From NCBI RefSeq assembly GCF_004367585.1, contig NZ_CP038015.1, forward strand, positions 3,168,001 through 3,232,000: a stretch of 64,000 nucleotides of DNA. The letters are read 5' to 3'. Made by a program: the position numbers and the translations under genes. Position 1 is the first letter of the stretch; the number at the start of each line of letters is the position of its first letter. A model generated the notes under the pieces. The model did no database searches, was not told the DNA's origin, and worked only from the letters and a program-made list of their open reading frames with translations. Below, piece after piece: positions 34,674-43,577 of this stretch. Source of the DNA: Paenisporosarcina antarctica. GTDB taxonomy: Bacteria > Bacillota > Bacilli > Bacillales_A > Planococcaceae.

Positions 34674-36077
34674 TTAAAGTTTTCTTTTATTTATTTTCTC
34701 ATTGTGTTGATAGGCTAAAGGCACTTTAGTAATATTGCTTGTTACTTCATCCAAAGCCACTAAATCCTCGATATTGACATCCGTAATGGACGTTTTACCA
34801 AGAGATTGAACGGCTGTTTTCATCTCATCCACAAAGGAAAGGAAAAACTTTTCGAGATAAATAGCTGCTTCTTCTTCATCGAATTTATCTTTCAACTTAC
34901 CGGAATCAAAGGTCAATTGTGTGGGTGGCTCAAAGGGCATGCTTTTCATTAATTGAGTATGAGTCATCGCCCATAGCGGAGCTGATCCCATATAAACAGC
35001 ATTCGCACCAAGAGCAAGTGCTTTAAAACAATCTCCTGGTGTAAAGAATCCGCCTCCAACGAGCAGACTTATTTTATCTTTAACCTTTCTTTTCTGTAAA
35101 TATTGAACAGCGCGTGACAAAGCATATATCGTTGGAAGTCCAAAATCGTCTTCTAGTATTGGTGCAGACCCTTTCGAGCCACCTTGACCACCATCTATAG
35201 AAATAAAGTCCACTTCAGCATGGATACAGCTTTCCATGTCTTCTTCAAGCTTATGTCCAACACAAATTTTAACACCTATCGGGACACCACCTGTCACTTC
35301 TCGAAGATATTTCACTAGCGGTTTAAGATCATCTTTGTGATTAATTTCTTTGTGTCGCGAGGGAATTATGGCATTGTCCCCTGGCTTTATTCCCATGATT
35401 TCTCTGGATCTTCCCTTCAAAGCTTCAGGCAAAATTTCAGAGGCCGCAGAAGCGTGAGCCCCTTGCCCAATATGAATTTCAATGGCATCCCCTTGTTTTA
35501 AAATCTCATGCTCTTTTGACCATTTTGCTTTCCCATATTGGATAATCAGATACTTGGCATTTTTACGGTCTTCTGGTAAATATCCACCTTCTCCTGCATT
35601 CGTTGCCGTCCCCACAGCAGCAGTCCCTTTTGCAAATGCAATTCTTACTTTCTCACTGACTCCAACCCCATAGCCCATAGCGCCAAGTAAAATTGGGATG
35701 TCTAATCTTAATGGTTTATTGGCACAGGGTCCTATTACTATTTTTGTATCAATATAAGTGGTTTCTGAAGTTGGTAAAGTAGCAAGTTGCGCGGGAGAAA
35801 AAATAAGTCCATCAAAATTCAAGAATTTTCGTGCCGTACCAAAGGGTCTTTCAATGGTTTTTCCTGATTCTGCTCGCAAACTATTTTCAACATTTGTGAT
35901 TGGGGAAAATCGTCTAGATGCCGTAACAACTTCCCATATATTTTCTTCATAGCTCTCCGTCATTATAAGTTTTGTAACATGTCCAAAAACCCATTTTATG
36001 AGAGGTCGAACGAGTACCAGAATTAATAAGAGCGATGAAATGATTCCTGCAAGTAATCCCATTATGAAGACATACAA
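34674..36077 (-). CDS. Membrane-anchored FMN-binding glutamate-synthase-like protein (copy 2)
   Basis: A protein of about 467 residues. One N-terminal membrane helix (LYVFIMGLLAGIISSLLLIL) is followed by a TIM-barrel GltB-like domain: LLGAMGYGVGVSEKVRIAFA, VDFISIDGGQGGSKGSAPIL, LVGGGFFTPGDCFKALALGA and GANAVYMGSAPLWAM. These match the FMN site of glutamate synthase, but the glutaminase domain and the Fe-S Cys cluster of true GltB are not seen, as in Bacillus YerD. The reaction is unknown; an FMN-dependent dehydrogenase at the membrane is likely. The start was set at the TTG at 36077 after AAGGGTGTGGAG; longer starts exist. It is a tandem near-copy of the next gene, which has the same length. 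Confidence 0.8.
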   Translation of the reverse strand: MYVFIMGLLAGIISSLLLILVLVRPLIKWVFGHVTKLIMTESYEENIWEVVTASRRFSPITNVENSLRAESGKTIERPFGTARKFLNFDGLIFSPAQLATLPTSETTYIDTKIVIGPCANKPLRLDIPILLGAMGYGVGVSEKVRIAFAKGTAAVGTATNAGEGGYLPEDRKNAKYLIIQYGKAKWSKEHEILKQGDAIEIHIGQGAHASAASEILPEALKGRSREIMGIKPGDNAIIPSRHKEINHKDDLKPLVKYLREVTGGVPIGVKICVGHKLEEDMESCIHAEVDFISIDGGQGGSKGSAPILEDDFGLPTIYALSRAVQYLQKRKVKDKISLLVGGGFFTPGDCFKALALGANAVYMGSAPLWAMTHTQLMKSMPFEPPTQLTFDSGKLKDKFDEEEAAIYLEKFFLSFVDEMKTAVQSLGKTSITDVNIEDLVALDEVTSNITKVPLAYQHNEKINKRKL

Positions 36078-36351
36078 ATACTCCACACCCTTAAAACAAA
36101 TTTTATGTACTGGTATATAGATGAGTTTCCCCATCATACTTTATTCCCACTAGTAGAGTTGTCCAGCACGATTAAGAAAGTCACCACAATAAACACAAAT
36201 CATTTATTCAAAGTGATCATGATTGATGACCTTAACTGCAGTGCAATTAGTAGAATTACCCACTCGTTGTCACGATCATTCGCCTCTTAAAAATAAATTA
36301 CTCCCTCCTAGCTCATTAGGAATTAGAGAGGGTATACTATATGTTTTCTCT

Positions 36352-37755
36352 TTAAAATCTTCTATTGTTTGTTTTCTGATTGTGTTGATACGCTAAAGGT
36401 ATTTTAGTAATATGGCTTGTTAACTCATCTATGGCCACTAAATCCTCCGTATTAACCTCCGTAATGGACGTTTTACCAAGAGATTGAACGGCTGTTTTCA
36501 TCTCATCCACAAAGGAAAGAAAAAACTTTTCGAGACTTTTAGCTCCTTCTTCTTCATCAAATTTATCTTTCAACTTACCGGAATCAAATGTCAATTGTGT
36601 GGGTGGCTCAAATGGCATGGTTTTTAATAACTGTGTATGATTCATCGCCCAAAGCGGCGCCGTTCCCATATAAACTGCATTGGCACCAAGAGCAAGTGCT
36701 TTAAAACAATCTCCTGGTGTAAAGAAACCTCCTCCAACCAACAGACTTATTTTATCTTTAACCTTTCTTTTTTCTAAATATTGAATAGCGCGCGACAAAG
36801 CATATATCGTCGGAAGTCCAAAGTCGTCTTCTAGGATTGGTGCAGATCCATGGGTGCCCGCTTGACCACCATCTATAGAAATAAAGTCCACTTCAGCGTT
36901 GATGCAGCTTTCCATATCTTCTTCAAGCTTATTACCAGCACAAATTTTAACACCTATTGGAACACCACCGGTCACTTCTCGAAGATGTTTCACAAGTGGT
37001 TTAAGGTCATCTTTGTGATTAATTTCTTTGTGTCGCGATGGGATAACAGCATTTTCACTTGGATTTAATCCCATGATTCCTCTTGATTTCCCCTTTAATT
37101 TTTCGGGTGAAATTTCATATGGCGCAGAAGCTTCCGCCCCTTGACCAATATGAATTTCAATGGCGTCCCCTTGTTTTAAAATCTCCGGCTCTTTTGACCA
37201 TTTTGCTTTACCATATTGAATAATTAGGTACTTGGCATTTTTACGGTCTTCTGGTAAAAATCCACCTTTTCCTGTATTCGTTGCCGTGCCTACAGCAGCC
37301 GTCCCTTTTGCCATAGCAATCCTTACTTTCTCACTAACTCCAACCCCATAGCCCATCGCGCCCAGTAAAATAGGAATGTCTAACCTTAATGGTTTTTTGG
37401 CACAGGGCCCTATCACTATTTTTGTATCAATATAAATGGTTTCAGAAGTTGGTAGTGTTGCAAGTTGCGCGGGAGTAAAAATAAGTCCATCAAAATTCAG
37501 GAATTTTCGTGCCGTACCAAAGGGTCTTTCAATGGTTTTTCCTGATTCTGCTCGCAAACTATTTTCAACATTAGTGATGGGATGAAAACGTCTAGAAGCC
37601 GTAACAACCTCCCATATATTTTCTTCATAGCTCTCCGTCATTATAAGTTTTGTAATATATCCGAAAACCCATTTTATGAGAGGTCGAACAAATACTAAAA
37701 CTAATACGAGCGATATAATGATTCCTGCAAGCAATCCAATTATGAAGACATACAA
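36352..37755 (-). CDS. Membrane-anchored FMN-binding glutamate-synthase-like protein (copy 1)
   Basis: Also about 467 residues with the same anchor helix and GltB-like barrel (LLGAMGYGVGVSEKV, VDFISIDGGQAGTHGSAPIL, LVGGGFFTPGDCFKAL, GTAPLWAM). It is very similar to the protein encoded at 34674-36077 along the full length. The similarity continues into the upstream DNA (AATTTTATGTACTGG, then ATATAGATGAGTTT), so a whole transcription unit was duplicated. Differences cluster at the loop after the TIM-barrel middle (GAEASAPYEISPEKLKGKS versus GAHASAASEILPEALKGRS) and near the C-terminus. The TTG at 37755 is the preferred start by analogy. The function is unknown. Confidence 0.8.
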   Translation of the reverse strand: MYVFIIGLLAGIIISLVLVLVFVRPLIKWVFGYITKLIMTESYEENIWEVVTASRRFHPITNVENSLRAESGKTIERPFGTARKFLNFDGLIFTPAQLATLPTSETIYIDTKIVIGPCAKKPLRLDIPILLGAMGYGVGVSEKVRIAMAKGTAAVGTATNTGKGGFLPEDRKNAKYLIIQYGKAKWSKEPEILKQGDAIEIHIGQGAEASAPYEISPEKLKGKSRGIMGLNPSENAVIPSRHKEINHKDDLKPLVKHLREVTGGVPIGVKICAGNKLEEDMESCINAEVDFISIDGGQAGTHGSAPILEDDFGLPTIYALSRAIQYLEKRKVKDKISLLVGGGFFTPGDCFKALALGANAVYMGTAPLWAMNHTQLLKTMPFEPPTQLTFDSGKLKDKFDEEEGAKSLEKFFLSFVDEMKTAVQSLGKTSITEVNTEDLVAIDELTSHITKIPLAYQHNQKTNNRRF

Positions 37756-37885
37756 AAACCTCACACCCTTAAAATACAAATTTTATGTACTGGCATATAG
37801 ATGAGTTTTCCCATGATTTTCATGCTTTATTCCACTAGTAAAATCGGACAAAATATAGAAAAGAATAATCCTCTCTAAGACAAGA

Positions 37886-37914
37886 AAAAGCGGCTGAGAT
37901 GTAATATCAGCCGC
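37886..37914 (-). terminator. Terminator of pbpC
   Basis: GCGGCTGA pairs with TCAGCCGC and is followed on the minus strand by TTTTTCTT. Confidence 0.8.
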
Positions 37915-37969
37915 GGTAAAGGTTCTATAGTATGTTCAAAATACATCTGAAACATTCAAAACACTGTTA

Positions 37970-39985
37970 CTAATTGTGTTTTTCAAATACAGTTGAGGCA
38001 AGTTCCGCGACGTAAGCACTGCCGCCATTATCTTCCACACTTTCGATCATCATCGCAAGTATAAATGTGGGGTTTTCGGAGTTATACGCAACAAAAAATC
38101 CATTTTGCTTGCCATCAACTTCTCCTGCTGCTTTTAATTCAGTTGTACCCGTTTTTCCAGCGAGTGGTATGGATGGAAGATTGGCCTCCTGTGCATAGCC
38201 ATCCACGACAACATTACGTAAGCTTGTCCGTAAAATTGCTGCATTTTCAGCGCTCAAAAGTCCGTCTTTCCACACTTGCCCTTTTTCATCAGCTAGTAAT
38301 AACGTAGGCTTGTACATCACACCGTCCGTTATAAAGACTTCATACATCGAAGCAAGATGGACAATATTTGTCAACATCTCCCCTTGTCCAAACGATGTAT
38401 CTGCAAGTTGTCCGAGTGAACCTAGCTTACCATCCGTTGAAATCTGTGAAGGTTTCAAGTAAGAGACAAACGGAACTTCTTCACCAAATCCGAAATTATT
38501 TAGTCCCTCCACAAATGTATTGCTTCCCATATCAAGCGCTTGTTGCGCAAAATAAATATTGTCAGAATAAACGAGTGCTTTGTTCAAATCAATCGGATTT
38601 GGTGCTTCATCATGGACTCGCGTTACCCGGTAGTTGCCCCAGGATTCCTCCTTTTGCCATGACTTCCCATTAATCGTTAACCCTTTTGCCGGGTCAAGTG
38701 TTCCTGCTTCCATACCAATTGCAGCAGTCATCGGTTTTAATGTTGAACCTGGTGCATAAGTTCTTGTAAATCTTGCTAACAACGGATTTAGAGGGTTTTC
38801 CTGAAGTTCCTTGTATCTATCTCCACTAATACCCAACATCATTTCACTCGGATCAAACCCCGGTGAACTGACAAGAGTAAGCATTTCGCCGGTTTTCGGA
38901 TCTACAGCAGCACTATTTCCTGCTTCACCTTTCATGGCTTCATAAGTAGTTTTCTGCAACTCTGCATCAATCGTCAACGATATCGTTTCCCCGTCTACAG
39001 CTGATTTTTCAGCAACGGTAATTGTCTTAGCTTCTTTTTCAGGTGGCTGGATGTAAATACGCACTCCGCTCGTACCACGAAGTTTATCTTCCAGTAATTG
39101 CTCCATCCCTTCACGGCCTATGAGGTCAGCTTCTGTATATCCTTTGTCTTTTCGCTTCTCCAATTGTTCAGCTGTAATAACTCCGATATAACCAGATAAA
39201 TGGGACAATGCTTCTCCGTAAGGATACTCACGCATCGGTGTCTCTCTGTATGTGACTCCTGAGATTTCAATGGCCTGTTCCAATAATACGGTTTCATGTT
39301 TCGCTACTTTTGATATCGGCACAAAATCAGCCGGTCTTACCCACCCCTGGTTTAACTGACGCTCAATATACTCAACAGATGTACCTAATAGCTTTGCCAG
39401 CTTCGTCTTACTTGCTTCATCCGTGAATTTTTCTGGCACAACGCCTACTTCTTCCCCTTTACCATTTATCGCAATGGGTAGTCCGTTTCGGTCAAGAATT
39501 CCCCCCCGAGCCGGCTTACTGGTATAAATACCTACCGCATCCTTCTCTCCAAGTTCAGGGAAAATGAATGATGTATCCCACTCCACAAACCAATTTTCTG
39601 TTTCATCATGAGTTTCGTAGATCCACGTCATCGTTTTCTCGAATTCCACTGGTCCAGCAACTGTATCCATTTTCACTTGAACATCAAATTTTGCCGGCTC
39701 TTTGGTGTTCCATTCCGTATCTTCGTCAGGTTTCTTATATGTTACTTCTACGTTTTCGATAGAAAAATCACTATGTATTTTTTCTTGGCGCGCCACAAAG
39801 TTTTCGGTCTCAAATACATCTTTCGTCCCTTTGTTTAGATAGTCGCTATACATGTCAGCGAATTCCCCTTCATTCCAGTGGACTACGTATTCTGCCAACC
39901 GATCCTCTGGTGTCACCTTCTCTTGACAACCTGATAGGAGAATAATAAATAAAATGGAGAGAACTCCAGTTAATTTTTTGTACAT
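37970..39985 (-). CDS. pbpC: Class B penicillin-binding protein with MecA-like N-terminus (PbpC type)
   Basis: A 671-residue lipoprotein with lipobox LLSGC (Cys20). The NTF2-like MecA_N domain (EDRLAEYVVHWNEGEFADMY) is followed by the PBP dimerisation domain (RGGILDRNGLPIAINGKGEE) and a transpeptidase domain. Catalytic motifs are visible: SxxK in APGSTLKPMTAAIG, SxN in YSDNIYFAQ and KTG in AGKTGTTELK. This is the architecture of Bacillus subtilis PbpC (PBP3) and staphylococcal MecA, low-affinity transpeptidases of septal peptidoglycan. The frame opens 29 codons upstream, but GGAGGG precedes the ATG at 39985. It is a single gene. Confidence 0.9.
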   Translation of the reverse strand: MYKKLTGVLSILFIILLSGCQEKVTPEDRLAEYVVHWNEGEFADMYSDYLNKGTKDVFETENFVARQEKIHSDFSIENVEVTYKKPDEDTEWNTKEPAKFDVQVKMDTVAGPVEFEKTMTWIYETHDETENWFVEWDTSFIFPELGEKDAVGIYTSKPARGGILDRNGLPIAINGKGEEVGVVPEKFTDEASKTKLAKLLGTSVEYIERQLNQGWVRPADFVPISKVAKHETVLLEQAIEISGVTYRETPMREYPYGEALSHLSGYIGVITAEQLEKRKDKGYTEADLIGREGMEQLLEDKLRGTSGVRIYIQPPEKEAKTITVAEKSAVDGETISLTIDAELQKTTYEAMKGEAGNSAAVDPKTGEMLTLVSSPGFDPSEMMLGISGDRYKELQENPLNPLLARFTRTYAPGSTLKPMTAAIGMEAGTLDPAKGLTINGKSWQKEESWGNYRVTRVHDEAPNPIDLNKALVYSDNIYFAQQALDMGSNTFVEGLNNFGFGEEVPFVSYLKPSQISTDGKLGSLGQLADTSFGQGEMLTNIVHLASMYEVFITDGVMYKPTLLLADEKGQVWKDGLLSAENAAILRTSLRNVVVDGYAQEANLPSIPLAGKTGTTELKAAGEVDGKQNGFFVAYNSENPTFILAMMIESVEDNGGSAYVAELASTVFEKHN

Positions 39986-40371
39986 GTCAATCCCTCCAAA
40001 TAAATGAAATTTTCTAGTTACTTTATCAATTAATAGTAACATATACCCTATGTAAATGTTGTATATTGACAATTAGTACGCACTAAAAGGGTAGTCAATA
40101 AACACTCAATTACTAGAGATATTGTGAATATAATTTAAATTTATCATTCCAGTTCCCGACTCTTATCCATGTAAGAAATAGATTTGAAATTAGTCAATTT
40201 CTAATGAACTTGCTTGAAGATATCGGATAATATAGATAGTTTGTTGAAGTTAAGCGGTCATGTATACGTGACAAAAAAATGTTAGAATATATACATATTA
40301 CTTTGTATTAAGAATTGAAAAATATACTATATTTCACCAATATTCTATCAATTAAAAGGGGTGGAAACAAC
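39986..40371. other. Divergent intergenic region of pbpC and rsbQ
   Basis: About 385 AT-rich bases with promoters for both genes. A plausible -10 (TAGAAT) with upstream GTGACA lies at about 40268-40290 before rsbQ. I saw no clear sigma-B consensus (GTTTAA / GGGTAT). Confidence 0.4.
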
Positions 40372-41172
40372 ATGAATACAGATATATTGAAACGTAATCG
40401 AGTAAATGTTAGTGGAAATGGATCTAAGACGATTGTCTTTGCTCATGGGTTTGGTTGTGATCAACTAGTATGGAATGAAGTTGCTCCATTTTTTAAAAAG
40501 GATTATAAAGTAGTTTTGTTTGATTATGTGGGTTCAGGCAATAGTGATAAATCGCAGTATTCCACGGAACGTTATAATTCGCTTCAAGGTTATGCACAGG
40601 ATTTAATTGAAGTTTGTGATGCACTTAATTTAACGAATATTGTGTTTGTAGGACATTCAGTAAGTAGTATGATTGGGGTTCTAGCTTCTAATGAACGACC
40701 AGATTTGATGGAGAAATTAATTATGATTAGCCCTTCTCCACATTATCTAAATGAATCTCATTATCGCGGTGGTTTTGAAAAATCTGATATTGATGAACTA
40801 CTTGATATGATGGAAAAGAACTATAAAGAGTGGGCAAAGTATTTAGCCCCTGTAGCTATGGGAAATGAAGAAAGACCCGGATTGACAAAAGACTTTGAGA
40901 AACAGTTATGTTCAAATGACCCAGTGATTGCTAGACAGTTTGCGGAAGTAACATTTTCTTCTGATGTACGTAATGAGCTTTATAAGGTGGCAACACCTAC
41001 GTTGATTTTGCAAACAGAAAATGATGCCATTGCACCAGTTGAAGTAGGAGAGTTTGTACACTGGAAAATTTCTAATAGTGAGTTTGTTCTCATGCAAGCA
41101 ACAGGTCATAATCCACATATTACCTACCCCGAGGAAACAGTTACTTGTATTAAAGCATTTTTGGCAAAGTAG
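40372..41172 (+). CDS. rsbQ: RsbQ-like alpha/beta hydrolase
   Basis: A 266-residue alpha/beta hydrolase. The catalytic triad is Ser96 in GHSVSS, Asp near 218 in LQTENDAIAP and His246 in ATGHNPH, essentially the positions known in Bacillus subtilis RsbQ (96, 219, 247). Blocks AHGFGCDQLVWNEVAPFF, LFDYVGSGNSDKS and CSNDPVIARQFAEVTF are near-identical to RsbQ as I recall it. RsbQ hydrolyses an unknown hydrophobic metabolite and thereby activates the PAS domain of its partner RsbP. Here the downstream gene, 14 bases on, encodes an RsbP-like PAS sensor with a GGDEF output. A frame opening at 40315 lacks a ribosome site; AAAAGGGGTGG precedes the ATG at 40372. Confidence 0.9.
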   Translation: MNTDILKRNRVNVSGNGSKTIVFAHGFGCDQLVWNEVAPFFKKDYKVVLFDYVGSGNSDKSQYSTERYNSLQGYAQDLIEVCDALNLTNIVFVGHSVSSMIGVLASNERPDLMEKLIMISPSPHYLNESHYRGGFEKSDIDELLDMMEKNYKEWAKYLAPVAMGNEERPGLTKDFEKQLCSNDPVIARQFAEVTFSSDVRNELYKVATPTLILQTENDAIAPVEVGEFVHWKISNSEFVLMQATGHNPHITYPEETVTCIKAFLAK

Positions 41173-41186
41173 ATGGGAGTCTTAAT

Positions 41187-42128
41187 ATGGAAGAACAGCT
41201 GAATTTAGCACCCTTTGGTTATTTGGTGATGGATACAAGGTTGCGAATTTTAGATACGAATCAAACGTTACAAGATTGGATTAACTTACAAGATACCCCA
41301 AGCCATATGCATGATCTCTTGACAATCGCATCACGCATTTATTTTCAAACGTACTTTCCCCCTTCAATTAAGATGCATGGCAAAGTAAATGAAATGTATT
41401 TAACTTTGAAGGCTGGAAACGAAAAAATACCAATATTGATGAATGCAGTGGTTCGAAACCAGCAATATGAATGTGTATTTGTACAAATGAAAGAGCGAGA
41501 TGAGTATGAAAATGAACTTCTTTTAGCGAAACGAAGTGCTGAAAAAATTCGTCAAGATACTGAGGATGCGTTTAAGAAATTACAAGGGTTAATGGAATCA
41601 GTCGAAGGTAAGCAACAAGAATTGTTGGAAATGAATACTCAGCTACAAGAGTTAGTAACAACAGACCCATTAACTGGATTGAAAAATCGACGCTTTCTAA
41701 ATACGAAACTTCTGGAATACGTGGAGATTGCGAAGATCGAACAATCACCTTTCTCCTTGTTATTAATCGATGTCGATTACTTTAAACGTGTTAATGATAC
41801 GTATGGTCATCCAACTGGTGATGCGGTGTTGCAAGAGTTGTCTTGGAAGCTTCAAAGTGAAGCAAGAGATTCTGATATTGTTGCGCGTATGGGTGGAGAA
41901 GAGTTCATAATCATTCTTCCATATACGAACAAAAAAGAGGCTCAAGTCATTGCAGAGCGAATTCGGTTAAATATTGACCATGGAAATTGGGAAAATACGA
42001 GGATAACAGTCAGTATTGGCGTTACTACATACGAAATAAATGACAATGCCAATAATTTAATTTCAAGAGCTGACGAAGCTCTTTATCAATCGAAAAAAGA
42101 TGGAAGAAATCGTGTATCTATATGTTAA
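41187..42128 (+). CDS. RsbP-like PAS sensor fused to GGDEF diguanylate cyclase
   Basis: A 313-residue protein. Residues 1-105 form a PAS domain (LNLAPFGYLVMDTRLRILDT, IYFQTYFPPSIKMHGKVNEM), and about 105-158 a coiled coil (EYENELLLAKRSAEKI). Both resemble the N-terminal half of RsbP. The GGDEF domain starts at TTDPLTGLKNRRF (159-171), with metal Asp in DVDYFKRVNDTYGH, the active-site GGEEF at 236-240, and an RxxD inhibitory site (R227-D230) five residues before it. It should make c-di-GMP with product feedback. GATGGGAG precedes the ATG. The pair with rsbQ suggests that an RsbQ product switches the cyclase on. A strong terminator ends the unit. Confidence 0.9.
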   Translation: MEEQLNLAPFGYLVMDTRLRILDTNQTLQDWINLQDTPSHMHDLLTIASRIYFQTYFPPSIKMHGKVNEMYLTLKAGNEKIPILMNAVVRNQQYECVFVQMKERDEYENELLLAKRSAEKIRQDTEDAFKKLQGLMESVEGKQQELLEMNTQLQELVTTDPLTGLKNRRFLNTKLLEYVEIAKIEQSPFSLLLIDVDYFKRVNDTYGHPTGDAVLQELSWKLQSEARDSDIVARMGGEEFIIILPYTNKKEAQVIAERIRLNIDHGNWENTRITVSIGVTTYEINDNANNLISRADEALYQSKKDGRNRVSIC

Positions 42129-42134
42129 TTTAAT

Positions 42135-42180
42135 AAAAAGACGGATTTAAATTCAAGTTTGAATTTAAATCCGTCTTTTA
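42135..42180. terminator. Terminator after the PAS-GGDEF gene
   Basis: A perfect stem of about 19 bp (AAAGACGGATTTAAATTCAA and complement) with T-tract. It also serves the minus-strand LacI remnant. Confidence 0.9.
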
Positions 42181-42184
42181 TTAT

Positions 42185-42605
42185 TTATTTCACTGATTTT
42201 CTCTCAATCAGTTCGGTAGAGAGCTTGTAATAAGGATTCACAATTTGACCTGATAGCTGTTGCAAAATTAGATGCATAGCTAATGCTCCAGCTTCATATT
42301 TCGGCTGTCTTACGGTCGTTAATGGAGGTGTCGTGAATTCAGCTAATTGAATGTCATCATACCCAATGATAGAGACGTCTTTTGGTACATTAATTTTGTT
42401 TTCTCTAAAGGCTTGTATTCCACCCACAGCCATCTCATCGTTTGCATAAAATACCCCACTCGGCAAGTTCCCTTGAGCAATAAGTATTTTAGTTGCGAGA
42501 TAACCACCATCTCTAGTGAAATCTCCTTGCAAGCACCATTTAGAATGATGAATCAGATGATTTTCACTAATCGCAGCTAAATACCCCTTACTCCCCTGCT
42601 CTAAC
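42185..42605 (-). pseudogene. LacI-family regulator, C-terminal half only
   Basis: The minus-strand frame encodes about 140 residues of the sugar-binding domain: SKGYLAAISENHLIHHSKW, LQGDFTRDGGYLATK, GVFYANDEMAVGGIQAFREN, VSIIGYDDIQLAEFTTPPLT and a normal C-terminus. LacI proteins have about 330 residues with an N-terminal helix-turn-helix; that half and any start with a ribosome site are missing, and the frame breaks near 42605. The sequence kept is well conserved, so loss of the front is probably recent. No sugar genes are nearby. Confidence 0.8.
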
Positions 42606-42680
42606 TAACCCGGCAGCCTCAATAAAATTTGGTTACAACTTCTTCTCTTTTCCCTAAAGGAAATCCTGCGTCCGTTATGC

Positions 42681-42760
42681 GTCCGCCGCCGCTCTCGTAC
42701 AACTTTCAGATCCATAGCGTTTTAAGTTTGGTTCACTAAATAATGAGCACTGATTTCTCA
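42681..42760. repeat. Degenerate direct repeat, copy 1
   Basis: GCGTCCGCCGCCGCTC, TAGCGTTTTAAGTTTGGTTC, then ACTAAATAATGAGCACTGA. It aligns with the segment at 43121-43195 in the same order. Confidence 0.55.
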
Positions 42761-42761
42761 T

Positions 42762-42799
42762 AAAGGAACTGCCGAAGATACAATTTCGGCAGCTTCCTT
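42762..42799 (+). terminator. Strong hairpin without an obvious gene
   Basis: AAGGAA-CTGCCGAA pairs with TTCGGCAG-CTTCCTT and is followed by CATTCTTTTT. It may be the terminator of a deleted gene. Confidence 0.6.
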
Positions 42800-42909
42800 C
42801 ATTCTTTTTAGTATCTGCAATCCCACAAATCTAGATAGTGGAGATTCGCCATCTTTCACGTGCCTTTTCTTAGTGAAAACGGATGGCAATAGTGTCGAGC
42901 GAAGGCTCA

Positions 42910-42993
42910 GTTGCAATTATTAGCTGTGACGTTATAAAAATTATCATTCTCGTTGTAATTATCCTACTTCACGTTGTAATAGTTAAATTACGG
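42910..42993. repeat. Array E: GTTGTAAT-type cores at exact 21-bp spacing
   Basis: GTTGCAA, GTTATAA, GTTGTAA and GTTGTAA start at 42910, 42931, 42952 and 42973, exactly 21 bp apart. It is more degenerate than arrays A and C. Confidence 0.75.
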
Positions 42994-43120
42994 AATGTTT
43001 TTATCGCTACTCTATCAATGATATCCTTTCTCTCGCCGAGTGCTCGAGGGTGCAAAGAAAATTTGCACTACTATATCGACTATAGTTTCTGAATCGCTAT
43101 GGATGGTAATTCACCGGTCG

Positions 43121-43195
43121 TTGTACGTCCGCCGCTCCCTAAAATTTAAATGTACTTAGTGTTTTGAGTTTACTTAACTAAAGAATGGACACTGA
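43121..43195. repeat. Degenerate direct repeat, copy 2
   Basis: ACGTCCGCCGCTCC, TTAGTGTTTTGAGTTTACTT, then ACTAAAGAATGGACACTGA. It is about 440 bp from copy 1 in the same orientation. Confidence 0.55.
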
Positions 43196-43430
43196 CTTCG
43201 CTCTGTTTCTGATACAAGCTCAGGATAGCGATCATGTCCTTTTTACAAAAGAAAAGCAATTGATTTTCTTTCTGCGACTTTACTAGCATAGGTGAAGCAA
43301 CAACTTACAGAATTAGTTGATATAGTTAAGTGTTTTTCCATTGCACACACCTATGACTACTAATCTTTTTTAATTACAACATCTATAGTGATCATCTCCT
43401 CGCATATACTTCAAAAAGGAGGTTGTACAA

Positions 43431-43577
43431 TTGGCATATTATTTGTCGGTCACGATAGGATTTGTTATGTGCTTGGGAATGGTCGTCGGATTTTTTGTAT
43501 ATTACCTTTCATTAGGACTTGGTTCTAATGATTCAACTAAAGTGGATCCCTTAGAGTCTGATCAAAAAATTTCATGA
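43431..43577 (+). CDS. Small membrane protein, 48 residues
   Basis: AAAAGGAGG stands 8 bases before a TTG start. The product begins MAYYLSVTIGFVMCLGMVVG, a hydrophobic segment continuing FFVYYLSLGLG, then a short polar acidic tail (SNDSTKVDPLESDQKIS). One membrane helix is predicted with the tail on one side. I do not recognise it; many Bacillales carry such orphan helix proteins. The excellent ribosome site is the main evidence. The protein is too short for routine gene calling. Confidence 0.6.
   Translation: MAYYLSVTIGFVMCLGMVVGFFVYYLSLGLGSNDSTKVDPLESDQKIS

Larger units (their letters stand above)
42606..43430. other. Repeat-rich intergenic region
   Basis: About 825 bases without a credible gene. 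It holds a strong hairpin (42762-42799), array E (42910-42993), two related segments of about 80 bp (42681-42760, 43121-43195) and a small hairpin GTGCAAA/TTTGCAC near 43050. A 69-codon frame at 42883-43092 is a by-product of array E. This looks like the scar of lost genes. Confidence 0.55.

Noticed and set aside
42883-43092. 69-codon frame
   Set aside because: It lies over array E and has no ribosome site; the Ile/Val-rich peptide reflects the repeated AT-rich units.
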